A DNA stretch of 64,000 bases from CALOCY01 sp942491975. GTDB taxonomy: Bacteria > Bacteroidota > Bacteroidia > Bacteroidales > Prolixibacteraceae. Below, one piece after another: positions 36,946-46,986 of the stretch. A model generated the notes under the pieces. That model worked only from the letters and a program-made list of their open reading frames with translations. It made no database searches and was not told the DNA's origin. Numbering within the stretch: position 1 is the first letter of the stretch; the number at the start of each line of letters is the position of its first letter. Location: positions 930,001 through 994,000 of the forward strand of contig CALOCY010000004.1 of the NCBI GenBank assembly GCA_942491975.1, written 5' to 3'. The position numbers and the translations under genes are program-made.

Positions 36946-39189
36946 ATGAAAAAGAGACAGGCATTAATAGGCAGTACATTCTTAACACTATGCATTTTCC
37001 TGATGACTAATATCACGTTGTATGGCCAATGGAGTATAAGCGGGAACAATGTTTACAGGTTGACCGGGAATGTGGGTATTGGCACAAGCACCCCTGATCA
37101 GAATTTAGTCCTGGCAAGGGCGGGTGCAACAAGCTATGCATCATTTGTAATGGAAACCTATTCTACCAACTGGGGTTACTATCCTTTTATGAGTTTCCGG
37201 AAATCGAATTCCAACACATTGGGGACAAAAAACCAGACAAATCCGGGTAATTACCTGGGAGCTTTAGTGGGCTACGGGGTAGGGACTAATGGTGGATGGG
37301 CCCCCGGGGCGCAACTCTCTTTTGTCCAGGCCGGTACTGCGGGGGCAGCAAATGTGCCCGGGGAAGTCAGGCTTGCCACAAGTGACGGGTCATCATGGCC
37401 GGTAGACCGGTTGATTATTAACAGTGAAGGCAACATTGGTATGGGCATAACAACCCCAACGGAGATATTGGATGTAAACGGCAATGTCAATATTGCTGCG
37501 GGTAGTGCGTATAAAATCGGGGGCGAAAATGTGCTTCGGATACAATCAGGTAATTATAATTCGTTTGTAGGTTCTGGAAGTGGTTACTTTAATACTGCAG
37601 GTGGCGATAATTCTTTTGTAGGCCATGCAAGTGGCTATTACAATACAACAGGTAATTATAATTCGTTTATAGGAGCTTGGAGTGGTTTTTATAATACGAC
37701 AGGTTCTAATAATTCATTTGTAGGTAATAGAAGTGGTCTTTCTAATACAACCGGTGGTGATAATTCGTTTATAGGTTATGCAAGTGGCTATAATAATACA
37801 ACCGGTAGCGATAATGTTTTTATAGGTTGGCAAAGTGGCTATGAAAATGTAACAGGTAATGCTAATTCGTTTGTAGGTTCTGCAAGTGGAATGTCAAATA
37901 CAACGGGTAATTATAATTCGTTTGTAGGCTATGGGAGTGGTCATTATAATACAACCGGCTCTAATAACTCGTTTTTAGGCTATGCGAGTGGAATGTCTAA
38001 TACAGCTGGTAATTATAATTCGTTTTTAGGCTGTCAAAGTGGGATGTCTAATACAACAGGTAATTCTAATTTATTTCTTGGCTGTTATAGTGGTGAAGCC
38101 AATACAACAGGTCAATATAATTCGTTTTTAGGTCGTGGAAGTGGCAAGGCTAGTAAAACAGGTAGTAAGAATTTATTTATAGGTTGTCAAAGTGGCTACT
38201 CTATTACATCCGGATCGGGAAATATATTCTTAGGCTACCAGGCAGGGTACAATGAAACAGGTTCAAATAAATTGTATATCTCTAATTCAGATACTTCTGA
38301 TCCGCTTATTTACGGGGAATTCGACAACAACACCGTAACCATAAATGGCACGTTGACTGCAACGGCTTTTGTCGGGGATGGTTCCGGTTTAACAGGTATT
38401 TCAGGAGGTTCCGGAGCAGCAGTTCCAACAGGTGTTATCGTTATGTGGTCAGGAGCTATTGCCAATATTCCGGATGATTGGGCATTATGTAATGGAAGTA
38501 ACGGAACCCCTGATTTAAGGGATCGATTTATTGTCGGGGCAGGTAATACATATAATCCCGGTAATACAGGTGGTGAAGTAACACATACATTAACGGTTAC
38601 TGAAATGCCAAATCATAAGCATGATATTCCCCGGGGGGTAGAAACCACTAGTGGATACGGTACCAATACTTATTCTGTTACAGGGCACCATGAAACAAAT
38701 AATAGTTGGGAAGGGACAAGATATGCAGGAAGTGGGCAGGCTCATGAAAACAGGCCGCCTTACTATGCTTTGGCATATATTATGAAGTTGGAAGAAAGTA
38801 GTCAAAATGAGAAAATTGAAAAAGAAATAGAAGAAAAAAGTAAAATTGAGAAGCTCGAAAAAGAAATGGCTGAATTAAAACAGTTAGTTAGCTTAACACC
38901 TCAAAACAATGCTATTCCTTCAGAAAATCGGGCAAAACTATACCAAAACACCCCCAATCCGTTCAACCAACAAACCGAAATACAGTACTTTTTATCCGAT
39001 GAGGTGGGTAATGCAGCCATATTGGTATTCGACATGAACGGCAAACAGCTCAAAAGCTACGGGATAACACAAAAAGGAAAGGGCAAAATTGTTATATACG
39101 GCAATGATTTCAGGGCGGGTATGTACCTGTACTCTTTAGTGGCCGATAGTAAGATCATTGATACGAAAAGAATGATCCTGACAGAGTAG
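36946..39189 (+). CDS. T9SS-secreted protein with 17-residue repeats and phage tail-collar domain
   Basis: The 747-residue protein has a signal peptide (MKKRQALIGSTFLTLCIFLM) and an N-terminal domain with GNVGIGTSTPDQNLVLA repeats typical of tail-fibre-like surface proteins. Fourteen tandem 17-residue units of the form NSFxGxxSGxxNTTGxx cover residues 205-442. A phage tail-collar-type domain follows (PTGVIVMWSGAIANIPDDW, DLRDRFIVGAG, MPNHKHDI). A short coiled coil (~residues 620-650) precedes a type A T9SS sorting domain (LYQNTPNPFNQQTEI). Its leader, N-terminus and 3' flank match the next gene, of which it is a tandem paralogue. It probably forms a trimeric surface fibre; the binding partner is unknown. 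Confidence 0.87.
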   Translation: MKKRQALIGSTFLTLCIFLMTNITLYGQWSISGNNVYRLTGNVGIGTSTPDQNLVLARAGATSYASFVMETYSTNWGYYPFMSFRKSNSNTLGTKNQTNPGNYLGALVGYGVGTNGGWAPGAQLSFVQAGTAGAANVPGEVRLATSDGSSWPVDRLIINSEGNIGMGITTPTEILDVNGNVNIAAGSAYKIGGENVLRIQSGNYNSFVGSGSGYFNTAGGDNSFVGHASGYYNTTGNYNSFIGAWSGFYNTTGSNNSFVGNRSGLSNTTGGDNSFIGYASGYNNTTGSDNVFIGWQSGYENVTGNANSFVGSASGMSNTTGNYNSFVGYGSGHYNTTGSNNSFLGYASGMSNTAGNYNSFLGCQSGMSNTTGNSNLFLGCYSGEANTTGQYNSFLGRGSGKASKTGSKNLFIGCQSGYSITSGSGNIFLGYQAGYNETGSNKLYISNSDTSDPLIYGEFDNNTVTINGTLTATAFVGDGSGLTGISGGSGAAVPTGVIVMWSGAIANIPDDWALCNGSNGTPDLRDRFIVGAGNTYNPGNTGGEVTHTLTVTEMPNHKHDIPRGVETTSGYGTNTYSVTGHHETNNSWEGTRYAGSGQAHENRPPYYALAYIMKLEESSQNEKIEKEIEEKSKIEKLEKEMAELKQLVSLTPQNNAIPSENRAKLYQNTPNPFNQQTEIQYFLSDEVGNAAILVFDMNGKQLKSYGITQKGKGKIVIYGNDFRAGMYLYSLVADSKIIDTKRMILTE
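37558..38271 (+). repeat. 14 tandem 51-bp coding repeats
   Basis: Each unit encodes NSFxGxxSGxxNTTG plus two variable residues, 17 residues per unit. The last units diverge (NLFIGCQSGYSITSG, NIFLGYQAGYNETG). The array is in frame throughout. The next gene keeps only about three units. Confidence 0.9.
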
Positions 39190-39724
39190 GGTGCTGTTTT
39201 TAAGGAGCCTTCATTACTGCCCGCAAACAAGGATGTCATCTCTGCCGGAGATAGCATCCTTGTTATACCTGCATTTGAATCTATTTGGTATTACTTTAGA
39301 ATATCTTAGGCGTAGTTTTGTGAGATTCTGATTTTCAATTATCTATTTACTATATGATATTCCGTCCATAATTTTCAAAAGGGTTTTTCCGAACCTTCCT
39401 GGCCTGGAAATAGACAGGTTATATCTATCTCTCTTCTTAATTGACATTCTGCTTTGAATTTATAATACACTTTGATGTATTTCACTATAAAGTTCAATAG
39501 TATTTTTTGTGTATTGATTATTTATTTTGAATATAGTAATTAAATTTGTAATTTTATTTTCATTAAATTAAATATTTCATCTATATGGTTTTTTGTTAAG
39601 CTCTGTGTTGTTTATCAATTGATTTTAATTCAATCTTGTAGATCTTTATGTCTTTGAAGATAAATATGGAAGATTTCTTTCTAATAATGAGTGAATAGTT
39701 ATAAACATTTAAACCTCAATTACA
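39190..39724. other. Intergenic region between the two tail-fibre-like genes
   Basis: No gene is visible. The first 46 bases (39190-39235) are duplicated almost exactly at 43226-43271. The last ~60 bases before the ATG resemble the leader of the upstream paralogue (ttctttctaa and gtgaatag-ttata-aacatttaaa). Confidence 0.6.
39226..39263 (+). terminator. Terminator of the collar-domain gene
   Basis: AACAAGGATG, an inner ATCTC/GAGAT pair, and CATCCTTGTT form a strong hairpin 37 bases after the stop. The first arm recurs after the S74 gene (43262-43271), where the second arm has been lost. Confidence 0.75.
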
Positions 39725-42700
39725 ATGAAAAAGAGACAAGCATTATTAAGCAGTACATTTTTAACGCTATGCGTTTTCCTGTCTTTTATGACGGTTAATA
39801 TTACGTCATATGGTCAATGGACTACAAACGGGAATAATATTTACAAACTAACTGGAAATGTTGGTATTGGGACAAGCACCCCTGATCAGAATTTAGTCCT
39901 GGCAAGGGCGGGTGCGACAAGCTATGCATCATTTGTAATGGAGACGTACTCCACCAACTGGGGTTACTATCCTTTTATGAGTTTCCGAAAATCGAACAAC
40001 AACACATTGGGGATAAAAGCGCAGACAAATTCAGGTGATTACCTGGGTGCTTTAGTAGGTTATGGTGTAGGGACTAATGGTGGCTGGGCTCCCGGGGCGC
40101 AAATATCTTTTGCCCAAACCGGTACAGCGGGTGCAGCCAGTCTGCCCGGTGAAATCAGGCTTGCTACGAGCAATGGGTCTTCATGGCCGGATGATCATAT
40201 GATTATTAATAGTGAAGGGAGTGTTGGTATTGGAACAATGAACCCTGGAGCAAAATTAGAGATCAACCAGGGAATGCTATGGGTTACAGGTCAGGAGATA
40301 AATAATGGTAATATTCCGGGATTAGGAATTTTTGGTGGAAACACCGGTGGTGGTATATATTTTAGGGGAAATGAAGAAAACAAAGAATTCCTTTTAGCAG
40401 TGCATAAAGGTTACATAAGATTTGGTGTTGGAATTGGTGGCGAAAGCGAAGCTATGAGAATCACTAATGAAGGCAATGTTGGCATTGGCATAACAAATCC
40501 GTCTGCTTCTTTAGTTGTTCGGGGAAACGCTACACCTGTGACCGATGATCATTCGGTATCAATAGCAGGCATTGATACTGAAGGTAATCCTGTGATTGAA
40601 CTGAGGGGCTCCGGTCAAACTCCTTTTATCGATTTTAGCAACGACTCAATTACCGATTATGATATGCGTATGATGTTATGTGATGATGACAAGTTGATAT
40701 TTGATGGCGGTAGTATTGGTATTGGCACAGCAAATCCAACGGAAAAATTGGACGTTAATGGCAATGTTAAAGCAGATACGGTTAAAGCGAATTACTTTAT
40801 TGGTGATGGTTCGGGCTTAACAGGTTTGCCAATGAGCAGCTACTGGGGTAAAACAGGAGATGATTTATCGTACACTACAGGAAATATTGGTATTGGCACA
40901 ACAACCCCAACGGAAAAGCTGAGTGTCTCAGGTACTATTGAGAGTACATCAGGTGGGTTTAAATTTCCTGATGGTACTATTCAGGCAACAGCAGTAAACA
41001 ATACGATGGATATCTCATGGGATTTTTCTACTGATCCCGGGTGGGTCTCAAGTGATACATCCAAAATGTATTTTGATTCAGTTAATCAATCCTTGTCTGT
41101 TACGCACTATAAACCTGATGCAAATGGCATATTCTACGATTTAGGTGCAAAATTAACAGGAGACTTTGACTTACAATTTGATGTTAAGCTGACCAGGGCT
41201 GATTTTGATATTAACTTATGGGTTGGTTTGGCAAGCAATCAGGACTATGTGGAAACCAGTCCGGGGACATATCTTGATTGGGGAAATACAAAGTTCGCAG
41301 GCATAAATTTTCTTTATGTTGCTAGTCATAATGGGGGAAAACGGTTTGATCTGGTTACTACAGATGGTAGTGTCTCCCATGATATAAGCAATACAATCCA
41401 TTGGTCGACAGATGTGTGGTATACCGTTAAATTGGATTATGAAAGTTCGTCCAAAACCCTGACATTAAATGTTTTTCAGGGAGAAAGTCTGGTGGATAGC
41501 CATCAACTGCCAAACTATGATTTGAAAAGTAATAATTTGAGGCAAGTGGGGGTACATATGGTTGGATGCAATAACAATACAACTACAGTTGAAGCCTTTA
41601 TTGATAATATCTCTATTTCAAGAGGGGATATGATTGTAAACCATACCGCAACCCAGAATATTCAATTGGCATCACATTGGCTAAGTGGGGATGGGGATGA
41701 TGAAGGGGTTTATGTGGATAACGATGGTAATGTTGGTATGGGAACTGCAAATCCGGTTGAAAGATTGGATGTAAACGGCAATATTAAGGCCGATACCATA
41801 AAAGCAAATTTCTTTGTGGGAGATGGTTCTGCATTAACAAATTTACCCATGAGCAGTTACTGGGTTAAAACAGGCAATGATTTATCATATACTACCGGTA
41901 ACATCGGTATTGGTAAGCCAGCCTCATCGGAAAAATTAGATATAGATGGAAATATCCGGTTAAATAGTAATGAATTACAATTTATTGATGGGAATTGGGG
42001 GATGAGGTGTGAAAATGATCTTCCCTTATCAACATACTTGGACTTTATGATTTGTGATGAGCCTGAACATTCTGGGGACAGGGCTTTTCGCTGGTTTAGT
42101 AAAGTTGGGACAACAGAAAATTTACTGATGAGTTTAAACGGGCCCAAAGGGGGGAATATTTTCCATGTTACCGGAAGCATAGGTGTTGGAACAACCGGAC
42201 CGACAGAAAAACTGGATGTAAGTGGTAATATCAATATCCCTGCAGATAGTGCATACAAAGTTGGAGGTGAAGCAATTCTTCGGGCAAAATCAACCAACCT
42301 TTTTGTTGGTGAAAATGCAGGACATACCACAACTGGTGACGATAATTCATTTCTGGGGTATCAAAGTGGCTATTCCAATACAACAGGAGCCGGAAATGTA
42401 TTTTTAGGTTACCAGGCAGGGTACAATGAAACAGGTTCTGATAAACTGTATATTGAAAACTCAAATAGTGCCACACCGCTCATTTACGGGGAATTCGACA
42501 ATAATATTTTGCAGTTTAACGGCAATGTAGGTATTGGTGCAGCACCTGCCGGTGGTTATGCCTTGTATGTGAACGGTACTACCTACTGTACATCAGGTGC
42601 CTGGACAGCTTCCGATAAGCGTTACAAAAAGAACATTACAGCTATTCCGGGGGCTTTAGAGTTGGTTCAACACTTACAAGGCACACAATATGAATTCAGA

Positions 42701-43225
42701 ACGGATGAATTCAAAAACAAAAAACTCTCGGAAGGCAGGCAGTATGGTTTTATTGCACAGGATATGAAAGAAGTACTGCCTGAGCTTGTCAGACCGGACG
42801 AAGAGGGGCATTATGCCATAAACTACGATGGTGTAATTCCTGTTTTGGTTGAAGCGATGAAAGAACAACAAAGCGTAATTGAGGAGCTAAAAAAAGAAGT
42901 CACGGAATTAAAAGAACTGATTGGTTCAAACTCAATACCGGACAATACTGTTTTTTCAGCAAGTGGGGCAAAACTATATCAAAACACTCCCAATCCATTC
43001 AATAACCAAACCGAAATACGCTATTTTTTATCGGATAATCCGGGTGCTGCCACCCTGTTAATTTTTGACATGAACGGGAAACAGCTAAAAAGCTACCAAC
43101 TAATACAAAAAGGGAATGGTAAAGTTGTTATATATGGCAATGACTTTAGGCCTGGTATGTACCTGTACTCTTTAGTTGCCAACAATAAGATTGTTGATAC
43201 AAAAAGAATGATCCTGACAGAGTAG
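39725..43225 (+). CDS. T9SS-secreted tail-fibre-like protein with S74 intramolecular chaperone
   Basis: The 1166-residue protein has a signal peptide (MKKRQALLSSTFLTLCVFLSF) and repeated GIGTTTPTEKLDVNGN modules. A lectin- or LamG-like beta-sandwich insert covers about residues 420-640, and about three 17-residue repeats cover residues ~865-910. An S74 domain (~960-1085) follows, with SDKRYKKNI, GFIAQDMKEVLPELV and YDGVIPVLVEAMKEQ. Ser963 and Lys968 match in spacing the self-cleaving Ser-Lys pair of endosialidase chaperones. After a coiled coil comes a type A T9SS sorting domain (LYQNTPNPFNNQTEI). It is likely a trimeric surface fibre. The S74 cleavage point lies before the secretion signal, which is unusual to reconcile. 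Confidence 0.87.
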   Translation: MKKRQALLSSTFLTLCVFLSFMTVNITSYGQWTTNGNNIYKLTGNVGIGTSTPDQNLVLARAGATSYASFVMETYSTNWGYYPFMSFRKSNNNTLGIKAQTNSGDYLGALVGYGVGTNGGWAPGAQISFAQTGTAGAASLPGEIRLATSNGSSWPDDHMIINSEGSVGIGTMNPGAKLEINQGMLWVTGQEINNGNIPGLGIFGGNTGGGIYFRGNEENKEFLLAVHKGYIRFGVGIGGESEAMRITNEGNVGIGITNPSASLVVRGNATPVTDDHSVSIAGIDTEGNPVIELRGSGQTPFIDFSNDSITDYDMRMMLCDDDKLIFDGGSIGIGTANPTEKLDVNGNVKADTVKANYFIGDGSGLTGLPMSSYWGKTGDDLSYTTGNIGIGTTTPTEKLSVSGTIESTSGGFKFPDGTIQATAVNNTMDISWDFSTDPGWVSSDTSKMYFDSVNQSLSVTHYKPDANGIFYDLGAKLTGDFDLQFDVKLTRADFDINLWVGLASNQDYVETSPGTYLDWGNTKFAGINFLYVASHNGGKRFDLVTTDGSVSHDISNTIHWSTDVWYTVKLDYESSSKTLTLNVFQGESLVDSHQLPNYDLKSNNLRQVGVHMVGCNNNTTTVEAFIDNISISRGDMIVNHTATQNIQLASHWLSGDGDDEGVYVDNDGNVGMGTANPVERLDVNGNIKADTIKANFFVGDGSALTNLPMSSYWVKTGNDLSYTTGNIGIGKPASSEKLDIDGNIRLNSNELQFIDGNWGMRCENDLPLSTYLDFMICDEPEHSGDRAFRWFSKVGTTENLLMSLNGPKGGNIFHVTGSIGVGTTGPTEKLDVSGNINIPADSAYKVGGEAILRAKSTNLFVGENAGHTTTGDDNSFLGYQSGYSNTTGAGNVFLGYQAGYNETGSDKLYIENSNSATPLIYGEFDNNILQFNGNVGIGAAPAGGYALYVNGTTYCTSGAWTASDKRYKKNITAIPGALELVQHLQGTQYEFRTDEFKNKKLSEGRQYGFIAQDMKEVLPELVRPDEEGHYAINYDGVIPVLVEAMKEQQSVIEELKKEVTELKELIGSNSIPDNTVFSASGAKLYQNTPNPFNNQTEIRYFLSDNPGAATLLIFDMNGKQLKSYQLIQKGNGKVVIYGNDFRPGMYLYSLVANNKIVDTKRMILTE

Positions 43226-43576
43226 GGGGCTGTTTTTAAGGAGCCTTCATTACTGCCCGCAAACAAGGATGAGGATGTTTCAAAAAAAAGAATTGTGAGA
43301 AAATTACGAACTGAAAGTTAGGCCTTCTCTTTTACCCCTAAATGGAACTTTGAGTTTTCCTTCCTAATAATTATCGCAGATGGGAGTAGTTTGTTCTGGT
43401 CCATGAAAGTTGTCGGGGGCAGTTGGAGTAAGGTAAGGTGAAAAAAGTAAATAGGGATTCCATCTTTTTTGAATAGAGATGGAATCCTTTTACTATTTTT
43501 GATAAGAATACTTCATAAATCTTTAATGGGTGTTCGATATTCAAAAACAGGATTGCAATAGAAATCAAGGTACTTC
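43226..43576. other. Intergenic region between the S74 gene and the helicase gene
   Basis: No gene is visible. The first 46 bases duplicate 39190-39235. A terminator lies at 43454, and the rest is AT-rich with no clear promoter box. Confidence 0.6.
43454..43495 (+). terminator. Terminator of the S74 gene
   Basis: GGATTCCATCT and AGATGGAATCC form a stem followed by TTTTACTATTTTT. It closely resembles the terminator at 4871 after another T9SS gene. Confidence 0.75.
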
Positions 43577-46500
43577 ATGTCCACACTCAATATCTATAAA
43601 GCTTCAGCAGGCTCGGGAAAGACCTTCCGGCTGGCACTCGACTTTATGAAGATAGTACTGCTCAATCCCGGGCACTACAAAAGGATATTGGCGGTAACGT
43701 TTACCAACAAGGCCACCGGGGAGATGAAAAACCGGATACTTCGGGAGCTAAATGTATTGGCTGCAGGAAAAACATCTGCTTATTTGGCGCAATTGCAGTC
43801 AGCAACCAACCTTTCGGAGCCGGTTATCCGGGAGAGGGCAGGAGAGGTGTTGTCCGCTTTCCTGCACGACTACTCCCGTTTCTCGGTAAGTACCATCGAC
43901 AGCTTTTTTCAGCGGGTTATCCGGAATTTTAGCCGGGAAGTGGGGATAAATACAGGCTATAATGTAGAGTTGAATGAAGAGGCCGTATTGGAAAATGTTA
44001 TTGATCGGCTGTTTTTCAACCTTGACGATAACGATGCATTGCGGAAATGGTTGTTGGATTATGCCGAAAATCAATTGAAAAATGGAGATAACTGGAACTT
44101 CAGGCGTGAAGTACAACGGTTTGCCAAAAATATATTTAAAGAAGAATTTAAAGAGCTGGATGATCTGCTTATTCAAAAAATAAGCGACAAGGCCTTTATG
44201 GCCGGTTACCGGAAAAAGCTGAACGCTATCAAAACTGAATTCGAAAATCGTTGTACAAAGCTAAGTGAACAGGCTAAAACACTGATTGATAATGCCGGGT
44301 TGGGAGTAAGCGATTTCTCATTCGGAGCTACAGGCGTTGCAGGATACCTGGTAAATAAACTGGGCAATACATACGAAAAGCCCGGTTCCCGTGTGAAAAA
44401 TGCATTAAATGCCCCTGAAAAATGGTATACCCAAAAAACTCCTGCTGATATAAGAACCCGGATAGAAGAGGTTGTGAACAGAGGGGTGAATGAGTGTGTA
44501 GGTGAAGTGGTCCGCCTTTTCGATGAAGAATACAAGATGTATGCTTCGGCACAGGTCATACTGGCTAATCTCTATCAGCTGGGGATGCTTACCGACCTGT
44601 CGCGTGAGCTGAAAGCATATTGCCGGGAAGAGGAGGTGATGCTGTTATCCGATTCGGGCGACCTGCTTAAACAGGTGATCGGGGAGAGCGATACCCCTTT
44701 TGTATACGAGAAAATAGGCAGCTACTACCGGCATTTTATGATCGATGAATTTCAGGATACCTCACGCCTGCAATGGAACAACCTGAAACCATTGATTGAT
44801 AATGCCCTCTCTTTGGGCGAAGAGTGCCTGATTGTGGGGGACGTTAAGCAATCGATATACCGGTGGCGTAATGGTGACTGGAAACTTTTGGCACAAAAGG
44901 TAAAGGAGGAGTTGTCCATGTTTGGGGTTGGTGAGATAAATATGGATAGCAACTGGCGTAGCGCATACAATGTGGTGGCATTTGTAAATACGCTGTTCAA
45001 TGTGGCACCAAAACTATTGCAGCAATCCATAAACAGTGAGATGGAAAGTGCCGGTCAACAGTATGGTGAAGAAACAGGCAACATGTTATTGTCGGCGTAT
45101 GACGGGCATTTTCAATACAACCGGAAAGAGGACAATAAAGGCTATGTGCAGGTAGAATGGTTTGCTGATGATGATAATGCATGGAAAGCACAAAGCCTGG
45201 AACGTATGGTAAGCACTATTGAAGAGTTGCAAGAGAGGGGCTATCAGCTTCGGGATATTGCCATTCTGGTGCGTACAGGAAAAGAGGGGCAGGAAGTGGT
45301 AGAAAAATTATTGGAAGCAAAAAGAGATGCGATAAAACCCAACTACTCGTATGAAGTGATTTCCAGCTATTCACTCTACCTGGAAAGCTCGCCTGCCGTT
45401 CGGTTTTTATTGGGCTTCCTGCGTTTTCTAAACAATCCGGACGATGAAGTAAACAAGGCGTACCTGGCCGGTGAGTACCTGCGCTATGTGTTGCCCGTAT
45501 TGCAACAGAAGGGAGAGGTTCCCCATCATTTTACTGCCGATGGTGACGGGCAGATAGGTTTGTTTGAAGAAAATATTTCCACCGATACCATAGAGTGGCA
45601 TACACTCTTTTCAGAAACAGAACAGACATGTGGAAAATACTTCCCATTCTTTTGGAATAAGGAGGGGAAATGGGTCGAACAGTTGAAATACAGTGCTTTG
45701 TATGAGGCGGTTCAGCGGATTATTGCTTTTTACGGATTGGATAAAATGAATAATGAGCATCCGTTTATTCAGGGATTCAGCGATGAAGTACATGCTTTTG
45801 GTGCACGTGAAGGCGCCGATATCCCCTCTTTTTTGGAATGGTGGGAAGTGAACGGAAAAAACAAAACCATCAATGCTTCAGAAGGGCAAAATGCGATCCG
45901 GGTATATACCATACATAAATCGAAAGGATTGGAATTCAATGTGGTATTGATCCCGTTTTGCAATTGGGAGATGGTTCCTAAACCGGGCACTATTATCTGG
46001 GGGGCACCTGCCATTACACCATTTAATGAATTGGAACTGGTGCCATTGAAATACAACAGTCGTTTGGGCGAAACGGTTTTTGCCAATGATTATTTCCAGG
46101 AAAAAATGCTTTCGTATGTGGATAACCTGAATATGTTGTATGTGGCTTTTACGCGGGCAATAGATGAACTCTATGTACATTTTCCAGCCTCAAACGGCAA
46201 GAAAAAAACATCATCTACAGCAATTACCCGTGCCGGAAATTTAATGGATTTGATTATTAATGGAAATGTTGTTACAACTCAGGAAATAGCCTATCCGCAG
46301 GTAAATTTTTCCGATTGCATCAATGATAATCCGATGGTTTGCATCGGCACGAAACAACAGGTAGCGCCCGGTAAGGAAAAAAGAACCCCCCAAAGCGTTA
46401 TACATCCCGGCATAATGGTAAACGACTATTCAGGACGATTAAAACTGCGTAACCACAGCGAAGATTACTTTGTGATTGACGATAACACCCGGTATGCAAA

Positions 46501-46933
46501 AGTAAACAGGGGAAAACTGATACATGAAATACTCTCTTCAATTAACACCACTAATGATCTGGATCGTGTGATCAACCAACAGGTGCGGGAAGGAAAAATA
46601 ACCCGCGATGAGGCTGATGAGCTTTTATCTCATATCAGCAAAAAGATGCAGGATCCGGATGTGAAAGGTTGGTTTGACGGCAGTTGTCAGGTATATACCG
46701 AACGGGATATATTCCCTGACCGGAATTCGGTAAGGCGTCCAGACAGGGTGATGATAGCCGGGAGGCATGTAACCATTGTTGACTTTAAAACCGGCGAAAA
46801 AGAAGAAAAAACACACCACCATCAGGTGCGTAAATATATGCAACTGTTTGATACAATGGGCTACGAAAAAGTGGATGGCTTTTTATGGTATCTGTTTGAG
46901 GATACTGTGAAAAAAGTAACCATAAACACCTGA
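43577..46933 (+). CDS. AddA-like UvrD helicase-nuclease
   Basis: The 1118-residue superfamily 1 helicase has Walker A ASAGSGKT (residues 9-16), motif II FMIDEFQDTSRLQW, GDVKQSIYRWRNGD, the later VYTIHKSKGLEF and NMLYVAFTRA. A C-terminal PD-(D/E)XK nuclease domain has RPDRV, VTIVDFKTGEKEE and the helix HHHQVRKYM. It would process double-strand breaks for RecA loading, as the A subunit of an AddAB-type enzyme. The B subunit, normally adjacent in this phylum, is not in this window. The gene is flanked by a T9SS gene and an efflux operon. Confidence 0.88.
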   Translation: MSTLNIYKASAGSGKTFRLALDFMKIVLLNPGHYKRILAVTFTNKATGEMKNRILRELNVLAAGKTSAYLAQLQSATNLSEPVIRERAGEVLSAFLHDYSRFSVSTIDSFFQRVIRNFSREVGINTGYNVELNEEAVLENVIDRLFFNLDDNDALRKWLLDYAENQLKNGDNWNFRREVQRFAKNIFKEEFKELDDLLIQKISDKAFMAGYRKKLNAIKTEFENRCTKLSEQAKTLIDNAGLGVSDFSFGATGVAGYLVNKLGNTYEKPGSRVKNALNAPEKWYTQKTPADIRTRIEEVVNRGVNECVGEVVRLFDEEYKMYASAQVILANLYQLGMLTDLSRELKAYCREEEVMLLSDSGDLLKQVIGESDTPFVYEKIGSYYRHFMIDEFQDTSRLQWNNLKPLIDNALSLGEECLIVGDVKQSIYRWRNGDWKLLAQKVKEELSMFGVGEINMDSNWRSAYNVVAFVNTLFNVAPKLLQQSINSEMESAGQQYGEETGNMLLSAYDGHFQYNRKEDNKGYVQVEWFADDDNAWKAQSLERMVSTIEELQERGYQLRDIAILVRTGKEGQEVVEKLLEAKRDAIKPNYSYEVISSYSLYLESSPAVRFLLGFLRFLNNPDDEVNKAYLAGEYLRYVLPVLQQKGEVPHHFTADGDGQIGLFEENISTDTIEWHTLFSETEQTCGKYFPFFWNKEGKWVEQLKYSALYEAVQRIIAFYGLDKMNNEHPFIQGFSDEVHAFGAREGADIPSFLEWWEVNGKNKTINASEGQNAIRVYTIHKSKGLEFNVVLIPFCNWEMVPKPGTIIWGAPAITPFNELELVPLKYNSRLGETVFANDYFQEKMLSYVDNLNMLYVAFTRAIDELYVHFPASNGKKKTSSTAITRAGNLMDLIINGNVVTTQEIAYPQVNFSDCINDNPMVCIGTKQQVAPGKEKRTPQSVIHPGIMVNDYSGRLKLRNHSEDYFVIDDNTRYAKVNRGKLIHEILSSINTTNDLDRVINQQVREGKITRDEADELLSHISKKMQDPDVKGWFDGSCQVYTERDIFPDRNSVRRPDRVMIAGRHVTIVDFKTGEKEEKTHHHQVRKYMQLFDTMGYEKVDGFLWYLFEDTVKKVTINT

Positions 46934-46986
46934 TTTCTTCCTTAAATAACGCAACTTCGATGTGGTAATACAATATAATTGTTTGA

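Noticed and set aside
37558..38271. A regular 51-bp repeat that could be taken for a CRISPR array
   Set aside because: The units are in frame within a long coding sequence and have no spacer/repeat alternation; no cas genes are near.
36946..43225. Collar and S74 domains as evidence of a prophage
   Set aside because: Both genes have signal peptides and T9SS sorting domains, and no integrase, capsid, terminase or lysis gene occurs in the window.
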